Source: Candidatus Effluviviaceae Genus I sp. (GTDB lineage: Bacteria; Joyebacterota; Joyebacteria; Joyebacterales; Joyebacteraceae). Taken from it: DNA of 64,000 bases. Position numbers and translations under genes: made by a program. The notes beneath the pieces are model-generated. The model saw only the letters and a list, made by a program, of their open reading frames with translations. It was not told the DNA's origin and did no database searches. The DNA is taken from NCBI GenBank assembly GCA_016867725.1, contig VGIX01000002.1, positions 100,314 to 164,313 of the forward strand. The letters are read 5' to 3'. Below are positions 43,402-51,941 of this stretch, in pieces. Position 1 is the first letter of the stretch. The number at the start of each line of letters is the position of its first letter.

Positions 43402-45587
43402 GAGAGGCCTGCGCGGCGGGCGTCTCGGTCGTCATCGTCTCGTACAACGGCCGGGACGCCGTGTCGGACTGCCTCGCGTCGCTCGAGTCGGAGGGGTCGG
43501 GCGCCGTCATCGAGACGATCGTCGTCGACAACGCGTCCTCCGACGGCACCCCCGGCGCCCTCCGGGAGCGGTTCCCGCGCGTTCGCGTGGTCGCAAACGA
43601 CGCGAACGTGGGGTACGCCAGGGGAGTCAACCAGGGGATCGGACTCTCTTCGGGCAGATACGTGCTCGTCGTGAACCCCGACGTCACGGTGACGCCGGGT
43701 TCGGTCGGCCGGCTCGCCGCGTTCATGGACGGGCACCCCGACGCCGGGATCGCCGCGTCGAAGCTGCTCAACCCGGACGGGACGCTGCAGTACTCGTGCA
43801 GGCGTTTCTACACGTTCGTCACGCTGCTCCTGCGCCGCGGCGTGCTCGGGAGGATCTTCAGGAACAGCAGCGCCGTCGCGGACTACCTCATGCTGGACTA
43901 CGACCACGACGAGCCCGGCCCCGTGGACTGGGTCATCGGCGCGTGCATGATGATCCGGCGGGAGGCCCTCCGCGACATCGGTCTCATGGACGAGCGCTTC
44001 TTCCTCTACTTCGAGGACGTGGACTGGTGCTACCGGACGTGGCAGAGCGGCTGGCGCGTGTACTACGCGCCCGACTCGGTCATGCGGCACCGCCATGCGC
44101 GAGGGAGCGCTCGCCTCAGGCCGTCCCGGCACGTGGCGGCGCACGCGATGTCGCTCTTCCACTTCTACGAGAAGTGGGGAAAGGCCGTGTACGACGTGAA
44201 GCGATACCGGCGCGTGCTGACCGGCGCGCTGCTGCTCGGGTCGGACCTCATCGCGGTGAACGCCTCGTTCGCCCTGGCCTACGCGCTCAGGTCGAGCCTT
44301 CGCGGGCTCCTGGCGAAACCCATGTTCGGGGCGGCGGTGTACGCGCCGTTCCTGGCGTTCGCCAACATCGTCATCGCCCTGTCGTTCGCGTTCGTCGGCC
44401 TGTACGCCGCGCGCGCGGAGAGAGAGCCGGGAAGCGAGGTCTTCGTGAGGGTGCTGCGCGGCACGGCCATCGCGGCGGTCGTGCTCATGGCAAGCACCTT
44501 CCTCACGTCGCAGGTGCTGTACTCCAGGGTGCTGGTCGGGGTCTTCTGCGTCCTCGTCGCGGTCCTCGCCGCGTCCCTGAGGGCTGTTGCCCGGGCGGCG
44601 CGCGGCCGCCTGCACGCGGGGCGCTTCGACCTCGAGCGCGTCGCCATCGTGGGCACGGGGCCGTCCGCCGGTCGCCTCGCCGAGCGGATCCGGTCGCGGA
44701 CGGACCTCGGGTACGACGTCGCGGGCTTCGTCGAGCGGACGGGCGAGGCGCGGCAGGCGTCGCCGCAGGCTCCGGTGCTCGGCGCCCTGAGGGACCTCCC
44801 CGGGCTCATCGAGGCCCACAGGATCGGCACGGTCATCTTCAGCGATCCGAGCGTCCCGTCGGACGAGGTCGCGGACTTCCTGCTGCGGGCGCGGAAGAGC
44901 GCGGTGGACGTGCGAATGGTGTCCGGGCTTTCGGATCTCCTGACGCGCCGCGCGACGGTCGAGGAGTTCATGGACCTCCCGGTCATCGCGTTCGAGCGGG
45001 AGGCGCTCTTCAGGGCGAGCGCAGGCCTCAAGCGGGGCCTCGACACCGTCGCCGCGGCCGCGCTCGTCGCGCTGTGGTCGCCGGCGCTCGCCGTCTCGGC
45101 CGCCGTCGCGGCGCTGCGGGGGAGACGGGCGCTCTCCCTCGTGGAGCGGGCCGGGCTCGGCGGGAGGTCGTACGGCATGTTCGTGCTCCCGCGCGACGAA
45201 GCGCCGGGGCCGCTCGGGCGGTTCGCCGAGCGGCACGGTCTGTCCGCGTTCCCGGCGCTTCTGAACGTCCTGCGCGGCGAGATGAGCCTCGTCGGGCCGG
45301 CCCCCGCCGAGGCCGGCAGCGTGTCCCGCTTCGACGCAAGGGAGAGACTGCGCTTCGACGCGCGCCCCGGCATCGCGGGCCTGTCGCAGCTCGCGGACGC
45401 GGACACCGGGGCCGGCAACGCCGCCGCGCTCGACGCGTACTACGTGCAGAACTGGTCGCTCGGCGGCGACCTCAGGATCGTGCTCGCCTGGCTCGCGCGC
45501 GCGTTCGCGGGCCGGCTCGGCGAGCCGCGCCCGCCGGCGGGGAAACGACGGGACGGAACACGGGACCACTCCAACGAAGGACGATGA
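43353..45587 (+). CDS. Fusion of GT2 and degenerate phosphoglycosyltransferase
   Basis: About 744 residues. Part one (about 20-285) is a GT2: VSVVIVSYNGRDAVSDCLA, NVGYARGVNQGI, VVNPDVTVTPG, LYFEDVDWCYRTW. Part two (about 290-420) has four or five spans, then a Rossmann segment RVAIVGTGPSAGRLAE near residue 430. Part three (about 555-720) resembles WbaP-type sugar-phosphate transferases (KRGLDTVAAAALVALWSP, LLNVLRGEMSLVGP, YYVQNWSLGGDLRI), but LDELPQ reads LSAFPA: the catalytic Asp-Glu is Ser631-Ala632, and PRP is PAP. Start is uncertain (ATG 43341 or GTG 43353 after GGGAGG); both overlap the previous gene. Confidence 0.75.
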   Translation: MAGLAPAAREDPAQGVGEACAAGVSVVIVSYNGRDAVSDCLASLESEGSGAVIETIVVDNASSDGTPGALRERFPRVRVVANDANVGYARGVNQGIGLSSGRYVLVVNPDVTVTPGSVGRLAAFMDGHPDAGIAASKLLNPDGTLQYSCRRFYTFVTLLLRRGVLGRIFRNSSAVADYLMLDYDHDEPGPVDWVIGACMMIRREALRDIGLMDERFFLYFEDVDWCYRTWQSGWRVYYAPDSVMRHRHARGSARLRPSRHVAAHAMSLFHFYEKWGKAVYDVKRYRRVLTGALLLGSDLIAVNASFALAYALRSSLRGLLAKPMFGAAVYAPFLAFANIVIALSFAFVGLYAARAEREPGSEVFVRVLRGTAIAAVVLMASTFLTSQVLYSRVLVGVFCVLVAVLAASLRAVARAARGRLHAGRFDLERVAIVGTGPSAGRLAERIRSRTDLGYDVAGFVERTGEARQASPQAPVLGALRDLPGLIEAHRIGTVIFSDPSVPSDEVADFLLRARKSAVDVRMVSGLSDLLTRRATVEEFMDLPVIAFEREALFRASAGLKRGLDTVAAAALVALWSPALAVSAAVAALRGRRALSLVERAGLGGRSYGMFVLPRDEAPGPLGRFAERHGLSAFPALLNVLRGEMSLVGPAPAEAGSVSRFDARERLRFDARPGIAGLSQLADADTGAGNAAALDAYYVQNWSLGGDLRIVLAWLARAFAGRLGEPRPPAGKRRDGTRDHSNEGR

Positions 45588-45589
45588 CC

Positions 45590-46936
45590 ATGCGCGCGAC
45601 GTTCTGGATCGCTCTTCTGCTTGCCGCCGGCCCGCTCGGGGCCGCGGACGCGGCCGACGCGTGGCAGGCGGTGGCCTATCCCTACACGGGGCGGATCTTC
45701 GACATGACCATCGAAGGAGGCACGCTCTGGATGTCCACCCAGGGCGACGGCCTCGTCGGGTACGACGGGATGACGTGGATGGCGCACCGTGCGTCGGCCG
45801 GGGGGATCCGGCTCGACAACTGGAACTACACCGTGTTCGTCGACGCGGCGGGGGACAAGTGGGTCGCGCGCGACGGATCCGAGACGGTCGACAGGCTGAA
45901 CGACGGGGGCACGCTCGCGGACACCTCCGACGACGTGTGGACGTACTACTCGCATCCGACCGAGCTCGTGAACTTCCGGGTGTTCTCGATGGCGGAGGAC
46001 GCGCACGGGACGAAGTGGTTCGGGATGCGCGACGAGGACCACTACCTCCCGGGCATCGTGGAGTGCCTGGTCGACAACGACCCCTCCACGACGGCAGACG
46101 ACGAGTGGTACCACTTCGACAACGCCTGGTCGCCGGACTCCACGAGGTTCTCCGACGACGACGTGCGCGCGCTCGCGGTGGACCAGGCCGGGAGGCTCTG
46201 GATCGGCTACTACGCCACCGGCGTGGATGTCTGGGGATACGGGAATCTCGACACGTTCGCCGACGACACGTGGGCCCACTACGCCGTGGGAACGGGCCTT
46301 CCGAGCGCTTTGGTGCACACCTTGCATGTCGGTCCGGACGGCCGCGTGTGGGCGGGGACTCTGGGCGGCCTTGCCGTCTACAGCCCCTCGACGGGCTCGT
46401 GGACCACGGTCTCCGGGCTGCCCGGCACCCAGGTCCGCGCCATCGCAGCGGACGCCCAGGGGCACATCTGGGTCGGCACCGACGCCGGCGTCGCGATGCT
46501 GTACGGCAGCGGCGCCGTCGGTCTCACCTTCGGGACCGGCGACGGTCTTCCGTACGGCACCGTCCAGGCCTTGGCGGTCGAGCAATCGACGGGACGCGTG
46601 TGGGCCCTGACGTCGGACCCGTCGACGCAGGCCACCGCCATCGCGTACTACGACTCCGGGTTCGGGCCGCAGGCCGGGCTCGTCTACGTGTACCCGAACC
46701 CCTGGAAGGCCGCGGAAGCGACGGGGCCGATGAACGTGTTCGGCGTGCCGGACGGATCGTCCGTGGACGTGTACGACATCACAGGTCAGCGCGTCCGCGA
46801 GCTCGACCGTTCGGAGCCCTACGCGTGGGACACGCTCGACCGGCGCGGGTACGAGGTGCCGAGCGGAGTGTACGTCGTGCGCGTGGAGACGCCGTCCGGC
46901 GACCGGTTCTTCGTGAAGGCCGCCATCGTCCGGTAG
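45590..46936 (+). CDS. Secreted propeller-repeat protein with C-terminal FlgD-like sorting domain
   Basis: A 448-residue exported protein: signal peptide (RATFWIALLLAAGPLGA), several propeller-type repeats (GRIFDMTIEGGTLWMSTQ, VRALAVDQAGRLWIGYY, VHTLHVGPDGRVWAGTL, VRAIAADAQGHIWVGTD), and a last 80-residue FlgD-Ig-like domain starting VYVYPNPWKAAE with YDITGQRVREL and VPSGVYVVRVE. Such domains mark proteins sorted by type IX-like or related pathways in FCB bacteria. ATG 45590 is 8 nt after AAGGA; ATG 45584 overlaps the prior stop. Confidence 0.78.
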   Translation: MRATFWIALLLAAGPLGAADAADAWQAVAYPYTGRIFDMTIEGGTLWMSTQGDGLVGYDGMTWMAHRASAGGIRLDNWNYTVFVDAAGDKWVARDGSETVDRLNDGGTLADTSDDVWTYYSHPTELVNFRVFSMAEDAHGTKWFGMRDEDHYLPGIVECLVDNDPSTTADDEWYHFDNAWSPDSTRFSDDDVRALAVDQAGRLWIGYYATGVDVWGYGNLDTFADDTWAHYAVGTGLPSALVHTLHVGPDGRVWAGTLGGLAVYSPSTGSWTTVSGLPGTQVRAIAADAQGHIWVGTDAGVAMLYGSGAVGLTFGTGDGLPYGTVQALAVEQSTGRVWALTSDPSTQATAIAYYDSGFGPQAGLVYVYPNPWKAAEATGPMNVFGVPDGSSVDVYDITGQRVRELDRSEPYAWDTLDRRGYEVPSGVYVVRVETPSGDRFFVKAAIVR

Positions 46937-46991
46937 ACGGCGTCGTCACGCCTCCGACCGGCGTGTCGGCCGCGGAGCGCACCGAGGAGCG

Positions 46992-48476
46992 ATGAGCACG
47001 GGAAAGAGGGGACCAGCCTGCGGCTCACAGCCGCTTCGCTCCCTGATCGTGGGCGCGGGGGCGGCGGGCGCCATGGTGGCGGCGGAGCTGGCGTCGCGGC
47101 CGGAGACCGGTCACGTCGTCGTCGGGTTCCTGGACGACGACGAGTCCAAGCTCGGGGCGACCATCGCCGGCGCGCCCGTCCTCGGGCGCATCAACGATCT
47201 CGCGGGGATCGCTTCCCGGCACGGCGCCGACCAGATCATCATCGCCATCCCGTCCGCGCGCGGGCGCACGGTCCGCGACGTGGTCCGCCTGTGTGAAGAG
47301 GCCGGACGCCCCTTCAAGATCGTGCCCGGCGTGTGGGAGATCATCCTCGGCGACGTGCAGATCAGCCAGATCCGCGAGGTGCAGCTCGACGACCTCCTGG
47401 GGCGGGAGACGGTCAAGCTGGACGCCGAGGAGATGACGGGGTACCTGAAGGGCAGGCGCGTCCTCGTCACGGGCGCCGGCGGGTCCATCGGCTCGGAGCT
47501 CGCGCGCCTCGTCTCGTCGTTCGAGCCGGGGCGGCTCGTGCTCCTCGGACGGGGCGAGAACAGCATCTACGAGATCGACCAGGAGCTCGGCCTCGACCAT
47601 CCGAAGCTGGACAGGGTCCCCGTGATCGGCAGTGTGAGGGACGAGACGGCGCTCGAGCTGCTCTTCAGGGAGCACCGGCCCGAGGTCGTCCTCCACGCGG
47701 CGGCCCACAAGCACGTGCCGCTCATGGAGTTCTATCCCGACGAGGCGATCAAGAACAACGTGACCGGGACGAGGAAGCTCATCGACGCGGCGGCGCGCTA
47801 CGGCGTCGACCGCCTGGTCATGCTCTCGACCGACAAGGCCGTGCGCCCGCGCGGCGTCATGGGCGCGTCGAAGCGGCTCGCGGAGCTTCTGCTGCTCGAC
47901 GCGACCCGCGCGGGCTGCCCGACGAAGCTCATCGCGGTCCGGTTCGGCAACGTGCTCGGGAGCCGCGGCAGCGTCGTGCCCATGTTCCGCCAGCAGATCG
48001 CGCTCGGCGGCCCCGTCACCGTGACGCACCCGGACGTGACCCGCTACTTCATGACGATCCGCGAGGCGGCGATGCTGGTGCTCGAGGCCGGCTTCATGGG
48101 GCAGGGAGGCGAGATCTTCGTGCTGGACATGGGCGACCCCATACGCATCGCCGAGCTGGCCGAGCACCTCGTGCGCCTGTCCGGCCTGGAGCCGGGAAGG
48201 GACATCAAGATCCGGTACCGCGGCCTGAGACCCGGCGAGAAGCTGCACGAGGAGCTGTGGTGCGCCGACGAGGTGCTGTCGAAGACGAGACACGACAAGG
48301 TCATGATGCTGCAGTCGGAGCCGCCCGAGGCAGGGACCGACCACAGGTCGGCGGTCGCGCGGCTCGAGGCGCTCGCCGAGCGCGGCGACCGGGACGGCAT
48401 CATGAGCGAGCTCAGACTGATCTTCCCGGACATGCCCCGCAGGGGGGACGATGAAGAAGAGCCTTCCGGCCTGTGA
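46992..48476 (+). CDS. Nucleotide-sugar 4,6-dehydratase, CapD/PglF-like, without membrane domain
   Basis: A 494-residue protein. Residues about 15-125 are the CoA-binding-like Rossmann domain (LIVGAGAAGAMVAAELA, GFLDDDESKLGATIAG); residues about 150-440 are the dehydratase: RRVLVTGAGGSIGSELARL, VVLHAAAHKHVPLMEF, MLSTDKAVRPRGVMGASKR (catalytic Asp-Lys and Met/Lys), FGNVLGSRGSVVP. The four N-terminal spans of PglF/CapD are absent, so this form should be soluble. It likely makes UDP-4-keto-6-deoxy-HexNAc for the aminotransferase that follows with a 26-nt overlap. Ribosome site GAGGAG precedes the ATG. Confidence 0.85.
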   Translation: MSTGKRGPACGSQPLRSLIVGAGAAGAMVAAELASRPETGHVVVGFLDDDESKLGATIAGAPVLGRINDLAGIASRHGADQIIIAIPSARGRTVRDVVRLCEEAGRPFKIVPGVWEIILGDVQISQIREVQLDDLLGRETVKLDAEEMTGYLKGRRVLVTGAGGSIGSELARLVSSFEPGRLVLLGRGENSIYEIDQELGLDHPKLDRVPVIGSVRDETALELLFREHRPEVVLHAAAHKHVPLMEFYPDEAIKNNVTGTRKLIDAAARYGVDRLVMLSTDKAVRPRGVMGASKRLAELLLLDATRAGCPTKLIAVRFGNVLGSRGSVVPMFRQQIALGGPVTVTHPDVTRYFMTIREAAMLVLEAGFMGQGGEIFVLDMGDPIRIAELAEHLVRLSGLEPGRDIKIRYRGLRPGEKLHEELWCADEVLSKTRHDKVMMLQSEPPEAGTDHRSAVARLEALAERGDRDGIMSELRLIFPDMPRRGDDEEEPSGL

Positions 48477-49650
48477 GGGCGGGGCGCCGGTGCGAGCGCG
48501 CTTCCTGCCCTTCGCCAGGCCGTCGATCGGACAGGACGAGATCGACCGCGTGACGGAGGTCCTGCGGTCCGGCTGGCTGACGGTCGGCCCGAAGACGCGC
48601 GAGCTCGAGCGCGCGGTCGCGGAGTACGTCGGCGTGAAGCACGCGGCCGCCCTGAGCTCCTGCACCGCCGGGCTGCACCTCTCGATGGCCGCGCTCGGCG
48701 TCGGCCCCGGGGACGAGGTCGTGCTGCCCGCGCTCAACTTCGCGGCGGGCGCCAACGTCACGCTTCACCTCGGGGCGAGGCCCGTGCTCGTGGACGTCGA
48801 CCCGGTCACGCTGAACGTCACGGCTGAGATCCTGGACGCCGCGGCGACCCCCCGCACGAAGGTCTTCATGCCCGTGCACTTCGGCGGCCGCCCCTGTCCG
48901 ATGGACGCCATCATGGAGGCGGCGCGCGGGCGCGGCGTGCGCGTCGTCGCCGACGCGGCGCACGCGATCGGGTCCGAGTACCGGGGCCGGAGGGTCGGCG
49001 CGATGGCCGATGCCACCGCGTTCAGCTTCTATGTGACGAAGGGCATCACGACGGGCGAGGGCGGGATGGTGACGTCACACGACGAGGCCCTCGTCGCGAA
49101 GGTGGCGTGCCTCTCGCTCCACGGCATGAGCAGCGACGCCTGGAAGCGCTACAGCGACCGCGGCCCGTGGTACTACGAGATCCTCGAGGCCGGCTACAAG
49201 TGCAACATGAACGACGTGCAGGCGGCCATCGGGCTCTGCCAGATGGAGAGGATCGGGGAGCTCGGCGCGGCCCGCGGGCGCATCGCGAGCGCCTACGCCG
49301 CCGGCTTCGCCGACCTCGACGGCCTCACCGTGCCGCCGCCGTGCGACGACGGCGTCCACGCGTGGCACCTGTACACGATCCAGATCGACCCGCGCAGCGT
49401 CCGCGTCGATCGCGACCGCTTCATCCGCTGTATCCTGGACGAGGGCATCGGCGTCAGCGTGCACTTCATTCCGATCCACTATCACCCGTACTTCCGGGAC
49501 CACCTCGGCTACGGCGCGGGCGCGTTTCCGGCGACGGAGGCGTACTTCGAGCGCGCCGTCTCGCTTCCGATCTACCCGACGATGACCGAGTCGGACGTCG
49601 CCGACGCGATCGACGCGGTGCGGAAGGTCATGCTCTACTACAAGAGGTAG
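48451..49650 (+). CDS. DegT/DnrJ/EryC1 sugar aminotransferase
   Basis: A 399-residue PLP aminotransferase: FARPSIGQDEIDRVTEVLRS, ALSSCTAGLHLSMAALGVGP, VVLPALNFAAGANV, VADAAHAIGSEYRG, the PLP-lysine motif FSFYVTKGITTGEGGM, and YKCNMNDVQAAIGLCQ. It would place an amine at C4 of the keto sugar made by the dehydratase. Length and motifs match PglE/ArnB-like enzymes. The ATG overlaps the dehydratase end. Together with the acyltransferase at 49657 it resembles a diacetamido-sugar pathway. Confidence 0.87.
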   Translation: MKKSLPACEGGAPVRARFLPFARPSIGQDEIDRVTEVLRSGWLTVGPKTRELERAVAEYVGVKHAAALSSCTAGLHLSMAALGVGPGDEVVLPALNFAAGANVTLHLGARPVLVDVDPVTLNVTAEILDAAATPRTKVFMPVHFGGRPCPMDAIMEAARGRGVRVVADAAHAIGSEYRGRRVGAMADATAFSFYVTKGITTGEGGMVTSHDEALVAKVACLSLHGMSSDAWKRYSDRGPWYYEILEAGYKCNMNDVQAAIGLCQMERIGELGAARGRIASAYAAGFADLDGLTVPPPCDDGVHAWHLYTIQIDPRSVRVDRDRFIRCILDEGIGVSVHFIPIHYHPYFRDHLGYGAGAFPATEAYFERAVSLPIYPTMTESDVADAIDAVRKVMLYYKR

Positions 49651-49656
49651 GCCGGC

Positions 49657-50640
49657 GTGCTCATCGACCTGCGACGCGCCGTCGAGCCCGACGAGTGGGG
49701 ACGTCTCGTTCGCGAGGACTCGCGCGCGACGTTCTTCCACACGCTGCCGTGGATGTCGCTGCTGGCCGGCTCGCAGCCGGGGATGCGGCCGCTCTTCCTG
49801 ATGGGAAGCCTCGACGGCGAGCTGGTCTGCGCCATGCCTCTCGTCAGGATCCGTCGGATGGGCGTGTCGGTGCTCGCCTCGATGCCGTACGGCACGTTCG
49901 GCGGGCCGCTGCTCGGCCGCTCGGCGCCGGCCGGCTCCGCCCGCGCGCTCGTCGCCGCGTTCGCGCGGCTGGCTGCGGCCCCGCTCATCGGCGCGGCCCA
50001 CCTCACCGACTTCGCCGGCAGGATCCAGGAGGCGCCCCGCGGGCTTCGCGCGACGCGCGAGGCCGCCCAGATCGTCCGCCTCTCGTCGCGGACCGCGGAG
50101 GAGATCAGCGCGGGCTTCAAGCCGTCGGCGCGCAACAAGATCCGGAAGGCCGAGGCCGCCGGCGTCACGGTCCGCCGCGCGGCGTCCGAGAGCGACTTCC
50201 TGGAGTACGGCGACATGCTGGCCGAGTGCTGTCGGCGCTGGCGCGCCCGCTGCGGCTTCGGCCCTCCGTTCTTCCGGGCGATGGCGCGCCTCGACCCGGA
50301 GGCCGTGCAGATGTGGCTCGCCGAGCACGAGGGGAGGATCATCGCGGGGGATCTCAACTTCGCGATGCACGACATGGTGGTCAACTGGGGCAACGTCTCC
50401 CGCGACAGCGCCCGGGCGCTTGCGCCCAACAATCTCCTCCACGCGGCGGCCATCGAGGACGCAAGGCGGCGGGGCATGGCGATCATGAACCTCGGCGCCA
50501 GCGCCGGCATCGAGGGAGTGGACGCCTTCAAGGCGTCGTTCGGAGCGGAGCCCGCGCCGTTCATGCAGTTCACCGCGGAGAAGCCGTGGCACCGCGCGCT
50601 CCGGCGCGCGGCGGGGCGGACGCGAAGGGAGGACGCGTGA
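49657..50640 (+). CDS. FemAB/GNAT-like acyltransferase
   Basis: A 327-residue protein with a FemAB-type, GNAT-like fold: FFHTLPWMSLLAGSQPG, RPLFLMGSLDGELVCAMPLV, SARNKIRKAEAAGVTVRRA, FFRAMARLDPEAVQMWLAEHEGRIIAGDL and NNLLHAAAIEDARRRGM. Family members acylate amino groups of sugars or peptidoglycan. Right after the aminotransferase, N-acylation of the new amine is the natural guess. GTG at 49657 lies 7 nt past the previous stop. It ends with a 4-nt overlap into a membrane glycosyltransferase. Confidence 0.72.
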   Translation: MLIDLRRAVEPDEWGRLVREDSRATFFHTLPWMSLLAGSQPGMRPLFLMGSLDGELVCAMPLVRIRRMGVSVLASMPYGTFGGPLLGRSAPAGSARALVAAFARLAAAPLIGAAHLTDFAGRIQEAPRGLRATREAAQIVRLSSRTAEEISAGFKPSARNKIRKAEAAGVTVRRAASESDFLEYGDMLAECCRRWRARCGFGPPFFRAMARLDPEAVQMWLAEHEGRIIAGDLNFAMHDMVVNWGNVSRDSARALAPNNLLHAAAIEDARRRGMAIMNLGASAGIEGVDAFKASFGAEPAPFMQFTAEKPWHRALRRAAGRTRREDA

Positions 50641-51941
50641 CGAGGACCGCGAAGCTCGCGCTCACCGCGGCCATCGTCGTGCACGCGCTGTTCGTCGCGT
50701 CGCTCGTCGGGCCGACGCACTTCCTGAACCCGCTCTTCCCCGAGGGCATGCACAACATCGGGGAGGGGCAGGGAAGCGACTTCTTCGCGTTCTACCAGGC
50801 GGGGCGGTACGTCCTCGAGGGGCGCGACATCTACCAGCGCCCGATGGACGACCCGGACCGCGTGGTGCCCTACGCCTACTTCTACCGCTACTTCCCGTTC
50901 GTCGCGTACACGCTCGGCGTCGCGCTCAACGCGCTGCCTCCGTGGCCCGCGTACTGGCTGTGGATCGCCGTCGTGGAGGCCTGTCTCATCGCGTGCATCG
51001 CGGCGACGAGGCGCCTGGCGCGCGACCCCACGCTCTTCGCCTACCTCGCGTGCATGTGGCTTGTGTACACGCCGTTCTACATGGAGCAGTACATGGGCCA
51101 GCTCACGTTCGTCATGGCGGCTCTCGTCTTCGCCATGGCGCTCGCCCACGACAGGGGACGCGACAGGGCGTTCGACCGGCTCTGGACCGCGACCGTGCTG
51201 CTCAAACACCTCACGCTGCTCTTCGTGCCCGTGTTCGTGGCGCTCAGACGATGGAGGACGATCGCGGTCACGCTCGGGCTTCTCGTCGCCGCGACGGTCC
51301 CGTACTACGTCGTCCGCGCGTCGAGCGTCGGGACGTTCGCGCACGACAACTTCGACCTGTCACTCTATCCGTATCCCGGCAACTTCGGCGCGCTCGCGCT
51401 CCTCATGGTCCTCAAGGCGCGGGTCTTCCCGCAGGCGTCGGAGGCGCTCGCCTACGTCGGCCCGATCAAGGTCACGCTCACGCGCGCGCTCGTCCTCGCG
51501 ACCATGGCGGCGCCGGCGCTCGTGAGCCTGTGGGTGACGTTCCGCAGAAAGCCCCTCGACGTGCTCGAGGCGCTCGGCCTGTGGACGATGGCGTACTTCT
51601 TCGCGTTCCGCGAGGTGTGGGAGTACCACTACGTCCTCCTCCTGCCGTTCTTCGTGCTCTACTACGCGCGGACGCGCTCGAGGACGCTCTGGTTCATCTA
51701 CGCGCTCGCGGCGATGCCCACGGCCTTCGTGCTGTACGACGTGGCGGGAGAGAACCCCGAGGCGTCGTGGAGCGCGTTCGAGCACATCCTCAACCACGCG
51801 TTCAAGGTCGTCCCGCTCGTCTGGTTCTTCGTGTGGACGGCGCTCGGGAGGTCGCGGGCGGGCGCTGGAGGAGCCGGCCGGCCCGCGCCGGACGGCGTCC
51901 CAGGCGCCGGGCGCCTCGCGCGGGAGGCGGCGCACCCGTGA
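50637..51941 (+). CDS. GT87-like polyprenyl-phosphate-sugar transferase
   Basis: A 434-residue polytopic protein, about ten spans, of the DUF2029/GT87 type. Seen: GSDFFAFYQAGRYVLEGRDIYQ, the periplasmic acidic loop, and YRYFPFVAYTLGVALNALPPW, plus LLKHLTLLFVPVFVALRRW. These GT-C enzymes use polyprenyl-phosphate sugars outside the membrane. The last 35 residues are a low-complexity Gly/Ala/Pro tail. GTG overlaps the previous stop (GTGA). Confidence 0.78.
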   Translation: MTRTAKLALTAAIVVHALFVASLVGPTHFLNPLFPEGMHNIGEGQGSDFFAFYQAGRYVLEGRDIYQRPMDDPDRVVPYAYFYRYFPFVAYTLGVALNALPPWPAYWLWIAVVEACLIACIAATRRLARDPTLFAYLACMWLVYTPFYMEQYMGQLTFVMAALVFAMALAHDRGRDRAFDRLWTATVLLKHLTLLFVPVFVALRRWRTIAVTLGLLVAATVPYYVVRASSVGTFAHDNFDLSLYPYPGNFGALALLMVLKARVFPQASEALAYVGPIKVTLTRALVLATMAAPALVSLWVTFRRKPLDVLEALGLWTMAYFFAFREVWEYHYVLLLPFFVLYYARTRSRTLWFIYALAAMPTAFVLYDVAGENPEASWSAFEHILNHAFKVVPLVWFFVWTALGRSRAGAGGAGRPAPDGVPGAGRLAREAAHP

